DNA from: Neoceratodus forsteri
Lineage: Eukaryota > Chordata > Ceratodontiformes > Ceratodontidae
Reading direction: 5' to 3'
Assembly (NCBI GenBank): GCA_016271365.2
Contig: CM057453.1
Location: 1,090,513,001 to 1,090,577,000 of the forward strand
DNA: 64,000 nt
Numbering within the stretch: the stretch's first letter is position 1; every line of letters starts with the position of its first letter. The notes under the pieces were generated by a model, which was not told the origin of the DNA, did not search any database, and saw only the letters and a program-made list of their open reading frames with translations. The translations under genes and the position numbers were made by a program. Shown here piece after piece: positions 55,850 through 64,000 of this stretch.

Positions 55850-56054
55850 TTTTTTGTACCACATTACTGCCTCAGTCGCCATTTTTGCCTTGTGGTATAC
55901 TTACTATATTGCATACTTTTGGTTATTAGTTGATAGGGTGCATTGCATTTAGTGGGGCTGGGCCCCCTATTACTCTGGATGGGAGCAACTAAATTTCCTA
56001 TGGGGGAGCACTCTGTTAAAAGGATCCCCATAGGTGATAACTCCTCACCACTGT
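55850..56054. other. Short intergenic stretch
   Basis: AT-rich, no feature seen. Confidence 0.4.
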
Positions 56055-56320
56055 TAACTAAGAACATAAGTATTTGCCAGCAGGAGACCGTGTGGTCCAG
56101 TCTGCCCGAGATGTCTACCCCCCATTTACTCCTCTTGTACAGGTGACTACATTGACTGTCCCATGCCCGTTTCAATTCTCTGACAGTCTTAACTGCCACC
56201 AGTTCAGATGGCAGGCTGTTTCAAGGGTTCACGACCCTCTCTGTGAAAAAGTACTTCCTAACATTGGTTCTGAACTTTCCACCAACCAGGCATAAGCTGT
56301 GCCCTCTTATACGCGAAATC

Positions 56321-57270
56321 CTATTTTCCTGAATGCACTGTGTTTATCCCTTTAACAAATTTAAATGTTTCTATCGTGTCTCCTCTGTTCCTTCTCTGCT
56401 CTAGGGAGAATAGATTTAACTGGTTGAGCCTATTTTCATAAGGTTCGTGGTGTAGTCCCTGTGCCATCTTGGTGGCTCTCTTCTGCACGGATTCCAGACA
56501 ATCTATGCCCATTTTTAGATATAGCCTCCTGAACTGCACACAATACTCCAAGTAAGGCCTCACCAAGGACCTATAGAGTGGAATGAGTACCTCACGCTTT
56601 CTGCTAGTAATACCCCTACTTATGCATCCAAGGATACCACTTGCCCTTAGTGCTGCTTTTTTGCATTGCTTTCCTACCTTTAAATCGTCCGATATTATAA
56701 CTCCTAGATCCTGTTCCATCTTTGTCTTTTCCAATTGCTGCCCTTCCAGGACATAGTTATTTCCTGGCTTCCTCTTACCCAAGTGCATTACCTTACACAT
56801 TTTGGCGTTGAATCTCAACTGCCAGTTCTTGGACCATTCCTCCGGCTTTCTTAGATCTGCCTCCATTCTTTGGAAACCTTCCAGTGTGTCCACCCTGTTG
56901 CAGAGCTTTGTATCATCTACAAACAGGCAGACTTTCCCTTTCAGTCCCTTAGCGAAGTCGCTGATGAATATGTTGAAAAGGATTGCACTGATCCCTGTGG
57001 AACTCCACTGGTAACTCTCCCCTCCTGTGACAAGGTGCCATTTACCATAACTCTCTGAGTCCTGTCCTGTAGCCAGCTTTTTATCCAGTTGACCACTTTC
57101 TGACCTATGGCTGTTTGCTCCAATTTATTTGCTAGCCTTCTGTTAAGAACTGTATCAAAGGTTCTGCTAAAATCCAGATATACTATGTCCACAGCCGCAC
57201 CTTGGAACACTGGTCTTGTAACCCAGTCAAAGAATTCTATCATATTTGTTTGGCATGAGCATCCTACCAT
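56321..57270 (-). pseudogene. LINE E reverse transcriptase, C-terminal half
   Basis: 57270-56941 reads DIVYLDFSRTFDTVLNRRL and [15 protein letters not shown], with a loss after QGSV; the catalytic stretch on the next frame reads LFVDDTKL on 56900-56930. 56893-56321 (190 codons) has NAKMCKVMHLGKRKPGNNYVL, YRSLVRPYLEYCVQFRRLY and KMAQGLHHEPYENRLNQLN. The frame change near 56960 breaks the gene. Confidence 0.85.
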
Positions 57271-57279
57271 GAAGCCATG

Positions 57280-57835
57280 CTACTCCAGGTCAAGTTTTCC
57301 ACTTTCTTTCAGGTACTCCACTACCCTTTCTTTAAGCAATATCTCCATTACTTTACCCACCACTGAGGTCAGGCTGACTGGGCAGTAATTTCCTACTAGC
57401 TCCCTGCTACCACTCTTGTGCAATGGCACAACTGTGGCCCTTCTCCAGTCCTGTGGCACTATGCCATCTTCCAGTGACTTGTTAAATGGTTTGGCTAGTG
57501 GGGCTGCAAGTTCCTCCTGCAGTTCCTTCAGAATTCTTGGGTGTGTTCCATCTGGCCCCATTGCTTGGTCCACCTTTAATTTAGACAGCTCCTCAAGGAA
57601 CCTTTCTTTTGTAAAGGGGCTGGTGTCTACTCCCCTGTTGTGGAGATGTGACTTGGCTAGTGCTGGACTATTACCTTTGTCTTCATGGGTGAAGATCGAG
57701 CAGAAGAATTCATTGAGTACTTCCGCCTTGTCTTTGTCATTCTCCACCAGCTGTCCCTCTGTAGTTGCTAACCTGGTTGTTCCTCCCTTACTCTTTCTTT
57801 TTTCCCGTATATAACAAAATAATGTTTTGTCCCCC
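57280..57835 (-). pseudogene. LINE E reverse transcriptase, N-terminal half
   Basis: The open frame 57280-57747 reads EVLNEFFCSIFTHED, LKVDQAMGPDGTHPRILKEL, GIVPQDWRRATVVPLHKSG and NYCPVSLTSVVGKVMEILLKE, the first RT blocks in correct order. It stops at LDLE, just before HGFM-like wording continues in another frame. Confidence 0.9.
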
Positions 57836-57847
57836 CCTCTTCACTCC

Positions 57848-58365
57848 CTATGTTATTCTTTCCTCCATCTGGGCCTTGTCAACGCTAATTGCTTTTCCTG
57901 CTTCCTTGAGTTTAATCCTGTATTCTTCTCTATCCTTCTCGGATTTGATCTCCTTGTACTTTCTATAAGCTTTTTTCTTGCCTCTAAATACAGCTGACAC
58001 CTCCTTGGAAAACCAGGCTGGGTTCTTTGATTTTCTGGATTTATTTGTTTTGCGCATTGTGCCATGACTGTAGTTATAACTTTTTTCACTTTTATCCATG
58101 TGTTTTCCACATTCCCTGTGGCATTGGTTACCAGCAGTTCTTTAACACTTTCTCTCATTCTTGGGAAATTTGCTTTTCTGAAATTGAGCACCCTGAGTTT
58201 GGTGTGACAAGGGTTCTCTGTGTTGTTAAGAGCCAGACCGATCTGTGGCTGATGGTGCCCAGGCTGATCCCACTTGCATGCCTGACACCCTGGCACTGTT
58301 TGTGAGTACCAGGTCCAGAATAGCAGATTCCCTAGTGGGTGACTCTACCATTTGGTTAAACATAG
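57848..58365 (-). pseudogene. LINE E endonuclease end and linker
   Basis: Frames 58226-58453 and 57848-58296 contain VESPTRESAILDLVLTNSARV, the endonuclease end, and a basic linker (FPRRCQLYLEARKK; KKKAYRKYKEIKSEKDREEYRIKLKEAGKAI). The upstream endonuclease half is lost where the neighbouring CR1 starts. Confidence 0.8.
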
Positions 58366-58892
58366 ACTTTGACGGTAGATAAGGACAGCTTGGCCCACCC
58401 AGTCTGCCCATTTCCCTACCTTTTGGATAAGCTGCAGATCCTAGTTTTACCAACAGTCTGCATCCTCCTACCTCCCACTAGCATTACCTTATGTTTGTCT
58501 CATGCATTCTTAAATTCCCCCACTGTTTTTGACCCCATGACCACGTGAGGAAGGCCGTTCCATACATCCAGCACCCTCTCCATGAAAAAATACTTCCTCA
58601 CATTGTCCTTGAGTTGTCCCCTCTCTATCAACAAATTGTGCCAACTTGTTCTTGCACTTCTCTTTTTATGAAAGATGCTACCTTCTTGGACTTTATTGAT
58701 TCCCTTGAGGTACTTGAAAGTTTCTGTTATGTCCCCCTCTCCCTCCTTTCCTTGAGGGTATACATATCAAGCTCTTTTAGTCTCTGTTCATGTGGTTTCT
58801 GGTGCAGACCCTGGACCATTTTAGTTGTCCTCCTCTGGATTGCTTCCATCCTGTCTATGTCCTTGCGGAGATGGGGTCTCCAGAACTGCAGA

Positions 58893-59230
58893 ACCTGGGA
58901 AACAAAAACCCAAGAGAAGAGTACACAATGGGGGAGGTATTAACAACAACAAAAATGGAAAGTGACCTAGGGTAGTCATATCAGATGACCTAAAGGTGGG
59001 CAAGCAATGTGAGAAAGCAGTAAGGATGGCTGGGGGGATACTGGGATGTATAGGGAGAGGCATCACCAGTAGAAAACAGGAAGTTGTTATCCCTCTGTAC
59101 AAACAGTTGGCGAGACCTCATTTGGAGGTCATCTGATATGACTACCCCTGGTCACTTTCCATTTTTGTTGTTGTTAATACCTCCCCCCCCCACATTGTGT
59201 ACTCTTCTCTTGGGTTTTTGTTTCCCAGGT
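58893..59230. repeat. Inverted duplication inside CR1-A
   Basis: 58893-58990 (+ strand sense of CR1, acctgggaaacaaaaaccc to cagatgacc) is the reverse complement of 59127-59230 over ~100 bp with few differences. Between them 58991-59126 continues the sense orientation to gcgagacctcatttggag. The rest of the element is antisense. So an internal piece of the element has been copied or turned around, leaving a fold-back structure. Confidence 0.85.
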
Positions 59231-60240
59231 GCATTACTTTGCGCTTCTTTGCATTGAATCTAAGCTGCCATACTTTTGACCATTCCTCCAATCTTGTCAA
59301 GTCCCTTCTCATTCGTTCTACCCCCCCTTGTGTATCAACCCTGCTGCAGATCTTTGTATCATCTGCAAAGAGGCATACTTTTTCTTCAAGTCCATCTGCA
59401 ATGTCACCTATAAAGACATTAAAGAGGACCGGTCCCAGTACTGAATCCTGCGGTACCACACTAGTAACTTCTCTTTCTTTGGAGTGGACTCCATTTACTA
59501 TTACCCTCTGCGTCCTGTTGTCCAGCCAATTTTTTACCTAGGGTATTATCCTGGGACCCACTCCCAGTCTGGCTAACTTATTTATTAATCTTTTTGTGGT
59601 ACTGTGTCAAATGCCTTGCTAAAGTCTAGGTAGGCCATGTCCATAGCCCCTTCCTGGTCTACTACTTTGGTCACCCAATCAAAGAAATCTATTAGATTCA
59701 TCTGACATGACCTTCCCGCTGTGAATCCATGCCGCCTTGGGTTCTGTGCCCCGCTGGCCTCCAGGTACTCAACAATTATTTCCTTCAGAAGTGATTTCAT
59801 CATTTTCCCTACCACTGAGGTCAAACTAATAGGTCTGTAGTTTCCTGCCTCTGCCCTTCTCCCACTTCTGTGAAGGGGAATCACATCCACCATCCTCCAG
59901 TCCTCAGGTACCACACCATCCTCCCATGATTTGTTAAAAAGGGTAGTCAGTGGTGCCACTAGTTCTCCCCTTAGTTCTTCTAGAATTCTGGGGTGAATCC
60001 CGTCAGGCCCCATTGCTTTGTCCACCTTCAGTTTTAGGAGTTCTTTCAAGACCCTTTCTTCTGTGAATGGACTGGTATTGACTCCCCTATCCAGTGTGCT
60101 TCTATTATTTGGTTTAGGTACCTCCTCCTCCTCCTCTTCTTTTGTGAATACTGAGCAGAAGTATTCGTTCACTATCTCTGCTTTGTCACTGTCACCCTCT
60201 GCCCCCCTTCCCCTTTATTAAGCCTCACTATCCCTCCTCT
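59142..60240 (-). pseudogene. CR1-A reverse transcriptase
   Basis: The frame 59585-60172 (195 codons) has KVDKAMGPDGIHPRILEEL, GVVPEDWRMVDVIPLHRSG, NYRPISLTSVVGKMM, HGFTAGRSCQMNLIDFFDW and MAYLDFSKAFDTVP. 59142-59459 has DSVLGPVLFNVFIGDIADGLE and VCLFADDTKICSRV with an intact FADD. A frame loss near 59580 separates them, and the inverted segment removes normal sequence after 59127. Confidence 0.9.
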
Positions 60241-60249
60241 GGTCTTTCT

Positions 60250-61523
60250 TCAGTCCCTAATGTACCTATAAAAGGTTTTATCCCCCTTCTTAACTGAATT
60301 GGCTATCTTTTCCTCAGTTTGGGCCTTTGCTATTCTGACTGCCTTGCCCACTTTCTTCTGCTTTAACTGGTACAGTTCTCTGTTCTGCTCCTTTTGTGTT
60401 TCCTTGTACTTCCTGAATGCTATCTTTTTCTCCCTAACCTTCCCCGCCACCTCTTTTGAGAACCATAGTGTTTTTTCCTTTGTTTTATTTGCTTTACATA
60501 ACAGCTTGTTACCTCGGTGATGGCAGCTTTGCCTTTTCCCCATTGTTCCTATAGCCCACATTCTTTCCCAGTTGCTAGTGCTTTTCTGAGGCACTCCCAC
60601 ATATTGCCAAAGTCAGCCCTCCTAAAGTCCAATACCCTCACCATTATGTGACTTGACTCTGCAGCTGTGTTTATCGTGTATCACACTGTTTGGTTGTCAC
60701 TTGTTCCCAGATGGCTACCCACTTCTAAATCTGAGATCCTCTCTCTGTCCCCATTTGAGAGTACCAGGTCTAAGATTGCTCCCTTCTGAGTGGGTTCCTA
60801 CACTAGCTGTCTGAGGCATGCCCCCTGTAGGGCATTGAGAATTATCCTGCTCTTGGATGTGGCTGCAGCAAAGGTGCTGCAGTTAACATCTGGCATATTC
60901 CGGTCCCCCATCAACAATATCTACCCCTTTTCTGCCATTCTAAAGATGCCTTCCATCATTTCCTTGTCCATTTCCTCCCCCTGAGATAGGGTTCTGTATA
61001 CAACCCCTGTACTGATTGTGGTGCCATTTCCTGTCTCCAGGGTGACCCACAGTGCCTTCTCTCCTCCCTGTTTACCCTTTAGTTCCATTGCTTTGATCCC
61101 TTCCCTTACATAGAGAGCTCCTCCTCCGCCTCCTCTTTTACCTTCCCTGTCCCTCCTGTAGATTGTGTACCCTGGTATGCTGACATCCCAGTCATGGTTC
61201 TCTGTGTACCATGTTTCTGTGACTGCTACAATATCCGGGTGTCCCTCTTCCATCAAGGCCTCTAGTTCAGGGAGCTTGTTACCCAGACTACGTGCATTGG
61301 TACTCATCAACCTCCATTTTTTGATAGCTTTAACCCTTTTAGCCCCATCCCTGTCTTTACTGTCTTTGCCTTTTTCTCCATGTACCTCTGTCCCCCCTAT
61401 CAACTTCTCAACCTTAGTGCTTGCTTCACTAACTACCCTGCTTTGTGGGGGGAGGCTGGGATTTTCATGCTTCTTTTCATTACCTCCCCCCTTGGCTAGT
61501 TTAAATATTTGCCAATGAAGCAT
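60250..61523 (-). pseudogene. CR1-A endonuclease and linker of ORF2
   Basis: 60921-61523 (200 codons) begins near the ORF2 start and reads STNARSLGNKLPELEALMEE, DIVAVTETWYTENHDW, YTIYRRDREGKRGGGGGALYV and STGVVYRTLSQGEEMD, so the N, E-T-W and GGV blocks are present. The rest of the nuclease (60600-60920) is shifted; MPDVNCSTFAAATSKS-like wording is visible. The linker 60250-60600 is basic (EVAGKVREKKIAFRKYKETQ). Confidence 0.85.
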
Positions 61524-61559
61524 TTAAATCTGTCACCTAGGATCCTGGTACCCCTCCTG

Positions 61560-62340
61560 GATAGATGCAGACCACCAGTTTTTCAACCATTCATTGAATC
61601 CCATGGTTCAGAGTATCCTAGCCTCACCCATGGCATAGACAGGCAGCACCTCTGAGAAGGTTACCGTGCGTGCTACTCACCTAAGTCCTCTCCCCAACTC
61701 TACAAACTCCTCCTGAACTGCTATGATCCCATTCCTAGCCAGGTCATTTGCTCCTAGGTGGACAATGACATCCAGCTCCCTCTACCGACCTGCTGCTCCC
61801 ACAATCCTGAGGATTCGCATCCTGTCCCTTCCAGCCATGGCACCGGGCAGGCACCTTACCTCCTCCCTCTCCCCTCCCACCCCCAGTTCTACCCTCCTAA
61901 TGATTGAGTCCCCCACCAGGAGTTGTTTCTTCCCCTGTGGGGTCTCCTGCCACTCTCCTCTGTGTCTCCTTTGTGGAGGTTCCCAGCATCCTCCTTTGTC
62001 TCCACTGTTGGTGCCTCCATAGAGGAACCACGCTTCACCAGAACTGTGTATGAATTGTGGAGAGGTACAACTGGAGAGATTTACTTCTAATCCACTACCC
62101 TCACCCTCCCTGAGCCCACCATGGTCCAACCCCTCCTCTTTCTTGGCAACCTCTGTGGCAGCAGCAGTGGCCCTGGTGGTCCCTTGGTGGGGGAGGAGGT
62201 TTCCCAAATCCTCGTCAGGTTGGCCTGGAGATGGGCAACCTTCTCCCTCAGACTAAACAGGTGCCTGCAAATAGGGCAGCATCGCAGCCTCCAGAACATC
62301 TCTTGAAAGACTGCTGCCAAACAGCCATTGCAATGCACCA
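61560..62340 (-). pseudogene. CR1-A ORF1: PHD-like finger and SGNH esterase
   Basis: The frame 62087-62398 has CNGCLAAVFQEMF, CCPICRHLFSL and a following helix (REKVAHLQANLTRIW): Cys pairs as in the PHD-like finger of CR1 ORF1, then a coiled coil. 61782-62207 has KKQLLVGDSIIRRVELG, the GDS block. LDVIVHLGANDLA (about 61750-61780) is the second esterase block, and GLHLSRRGT-like wording near 61560-61580 the last, in shifted frames. CR1 ORF1 proteins bind the RNA; the esterase role is unsettled. Confidence 0.8.
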
Positions 62341-62496
62341 TTCTCCACATGTCTCTCTCTCCCTTCCTGTTTTTCTTTTTTTGGTAGTGTGTGAGCATGT
62401 ATGTGTGTCTACCCCTTGTGCAGCATGCTGGGCTGTTAAGGTTGTGACAGGTGTATGTCCTTTGCCCTTTTGGTAGTGCGATGAGGAATGCTATAC

Positions 62497-62518
62497 ATAA
62501 ATATATATATATATATGT
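62497..62518. repeat. AT-rich microsatellite
   Basis: aaatatatatatatatatatg, short TA run. Confidence 0.85.
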
Positions 62519-62572
62519 AAATCTTTCAGCTCAGTTTGATAGAGGAAAGCAGCTGTGTGGCAGCATTCTAAG

Positions 62573-62650
62573 TTGCTGTACTGCAGTAGTGACATCGCTA
62601 CTGCAGTACAAGAACATAATGATGTCACTACTACAGCAAAAGTATACTCC
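62573..62650. repeat. Hairpin repeat, copy A
   Basis: tgtactgcagtag (62577-62589) and ctactgcagtaca (62598-62610) are perfect 13-bp arms around an 8-base loop, followed by gatgtcactactacagcaaa. The same order of parts recurs at 63036-63110. Non-coding; function unknown. Confidence 0.8.
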
Positions 62651-62786
62651 AGGCATGGAATTCCATGTATTTTCCTTGTAATTTGCAGAAACCTTTATTG
62701 CACACAAAAAATTTAAATAGCGGCACATACAGTGTAAAAAATACTCCTCTTCGTAACAGGGTTCCATCATACACTATACAGAGGAC

Positions 62787-62920
62787 TGTGTATAAGCAAC
62801 CATACACAACAAGGCTGTTTGTTCAGTCAAGAGATTTCCATGGTAACAAGAGACTCTATTGGTACCATGGAAACCTCGAGATTAAAAACAGCCTTTCATG
62901 TGTATGGTTGCTCATACACA
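62787..62920. repeat. 134-bp imperfect palindrome, MITE-like
   Basis: The left half (tgtgtataagcaaccataca ... gatttccatggta) is nearly the reverse complement of the right half (taccatggaaacc ... tgtatggttgctcataca) with a centre near 62853. It has no coding and looks like a fold-back element. Related ccatacaca words occur at 187, 420 and 662. Confidence 0.8.
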
Positions 62921-63035
62921 ATCTTTTAGTATATGAGCAACAATAAGCTTAAACCCACATTGATCCAGCACTCGCTGTTGGCCAGGGGATTGCTGATGCA
63001 CTTCAGAAGAAAGCAGCCACTCAACCTTGTTCTGT

Positions 63036-63110
63036 GTTGTTGTGCTGCTGTAGTGGCATCACAGTGCAGCACAACAACATCCTGATGTCACTACTGCAGC
63101 ACAAGGCTGT
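63036..63110. repeat. Hairpin repeat, copy B
   Basis: gttgttgtgctgc (63036-63048) and gcagcacaacaac (63066-63078) are perfect 13-bp arms around a 17-base loop, followed by gatgtcactactgcagcacaa. The block aligns with 62573-62650, but arm bases differ and still pair. Confidence 0.8.
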
Positions 63111-63417
63111 TGTAGGAATGGATTTCCATGCTGAACAGCATTCGACCATATACCATATCCTAATAACAGCACAAACCTAGGTGCCATCTATCCAAAAGTC
63201 TAAACATGCAGCTACTCCCATCCAAATAACTGTTTGTTTCACTCAACTTGTGTGTGTGGGGTGGTTACATATGTGAAGTAAGACACTCCAGAGTGTGGGT
63301 TATGTCTTAACTGCACTTCCAGGTGTTGAATGCATGCAGGGCAATTTTTTTGCACCTGATAATGGCCTTTGGTGGACAGTTATTACATAACTCATGCCCT
63401 GTTGTATCTTATCACAT

Positions 63418-63500
63418 TTATTTAATATTTATTTATTTAAAATTTGATGACCGGGAAAGGCACACTGAGCCGAGGCTCGTTTCCAGGAGCGACCCAGCGC
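63418..63500 (-). mobile_element. 3' tail of a family D LINE or its SINE
   Basis: tttatttaatatttatttattta, then gatgaccgggaaaggcacactgagccgaggc and ggagcgaccca match the antisense 3' end at 23781-23865. No coding remains to the right, so it is a very short copy or a SINE. Confidence 0.65.
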
Positions 63501-64000
63501 ATGGCTACAGGCTATGATCTTCATTACACTACTGGTGTTTCTGCACTGTTTCTCAGTCTGGAAAACAAATTGTCATCCACCATCATGAAAATACAGCTGC
63601 TACTATCACTTTCCTTAACATGTAATTTTTTGTGCTGCATATAAAACTTCTTCACTGCTTCTCCAGAGCTATCTTTACTGCTGCTTTGTGTTTTAACTGC
63701 TAAATTAATTTAAAAAAGTGGCACTGTAGTGTATCCAGAATCAGTAATCTGACATGCAGAGTGCTATCTAGTGGTTACAAAATGGAGACTGCAACATGCA
63801 AAATAACTAGCCCTCATTCTAATGGCCTAGTTACTGTGACTTCATCCTTTAGCTGAATAGCTTCTGCCTCTGAGACCAAGGATGCAAGGACTGATCCCAA
63901 GGCCCAGCAATTACTGTTTCAGACTTGTCATTCAGTTTACAGTAGCTGAACCCCACGCTAACTGGGAGAGGATATTGTACTGGTGATGCAGCTGGGAGCT
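63501..64000. other. Intergenic DNA to the window end
   Basis: About 500 bp, AT-rich. gtgctatctagtggttacaaaatgg (in parts, 63761-63785) resembles the ctagtggct wording in the LTR of Gypsy B but is too short to assign. No gene seen. Confidence 0.4.

Larger units (their letters stand above)
56055..58365 (-). mobile_element. CR1-related LINE E, antisense, 5'-truncated
   Basis: The 3' end at the left reads (minus) gtctgggcagac-type wording as ggtccagtctgcccg on the + strand, followed by ORF2 from its C-terminus to within the endonuclease. At about 58365 it abuts the 3' end of the next CR1. Its protein wording (YLDFSRTFDTVLNRRL, LTSVVGKVMEILLKERVVEYLK) is near but not identical to the CR1s at 4437 and 58366, so I treat it as another subfamily. 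Confidence 0.85.
58366..62340 (-). mobile_element. CR1 LINE (family A), antisense, nearly full length
   Basis: About 4 kb: 3' UTR (58366-58640), ORF2 with RT and endonuclease (58700-61500) and ORF1 with zinc finger and esterase (61560-62340). The terminal octamers are lost at the left. Wording is close to the sense CR1 at 4437-6765 (for example KADKAMGPDG, YLDFSKAFDTVP, FADDTKI). A segment around 58893-59126 is inverted and partly duplicated. All ORFs are broken. Confidence 0.9.

Noticed and set aside
61782..62207. Bacterial-type GDSL lipase or contamination
   Set aside because: The GDS block sits in CR1 ORF1 upstream of CR1 endonuclease in the right order and strand.

Overview
The window looks like intergenic DNA from a large, repeat-rich vertebrate genome, most likely a non-mammalian tetrapod (reptile or caecilian-like amphibian). 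CR1-type LINEs dominate, their 3' ends carrying short octamer-like tails. Two Ty3/Gypsy retrotransposons, a PIF/Harbinger DNA transposon, an L1-like LINE, tRNA-related SINEs and MIR-like fragments make up most of the rest. I found no host protein-coding gene and no functional RNA gene. The species cannot be fixed from the sequence alone.

Layout: 1-3640 holds unassigned DNA with hairpin repeats and a ~290-bp tandem repeat. 3658-3966 is a SINE with target-site duplications. 4437-6765 is a 5'-truncated CR1 on the + strand. 6766-11132 is mostly featureless, with a hairpin and a LINE endonuclease scrap. 11136-18798 is a 7.66-kb Harbinger with matched termini. 19231-31314 is an antisense Ty3/Gypsy (Gypsy A) with ~1.7-kb LTRs, a PNMA-like gag and an inserted LINE. 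31480-37260 is a second, sense Gypsy (Gypsy B) carrying a CR1-like LINE and a SINE. 37525-41375 is an antisense CR1 with a nested LINE. 41400-44620 is an unnamed repeat split by an L1-like LINE. 44640-52500 is one long antisense CR1-related LINE (LINE C) split by three insertions. 52500-55280 is mostly unassigned. 55299-55832 is a second copy of the long SINE. 56055-62340 holds two adjacent antisense CR1s, one almost full length with an internal inverted duplication. 62480-64000 holds hairpin repeats and a LINE 3' tail.

The most notable unit is the Harbinger. It has 16-bp terminal inverted repeats and ATT flanks and encodes three proteins rather than the usual two: a spliced DDE transposase with all three catalytic residues (D166, D217, E279), a NAIF1-like Myb/SANT protein on the opposite strand, and a second, unrelated trihelix/SANT-like protein in three exons. 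The trihelix gene is fully open. The NAIF1-like gene has two stops and a frameshift, and the transposase has a probable early stop close to its end. The two DNA-binding genes are divergent across a ~745-bp gap that contains motifs also found near the element's ends, which suggests a shared control or binding region.

Functional grouping is by element. Each LINE supplies an esterase-type ORF1 and/or endonuclease and reverse transcriptase. The Gypsy elements supply gag, protease, RT/RNase H and integrase. The SINEs have no coding capacity, and one shares its 3' tail with a LINE family present in the window, its likely mobilising partner. Protein reading frames that resume on either side of insertions, together with target-site duplications, give a relative insertion order.
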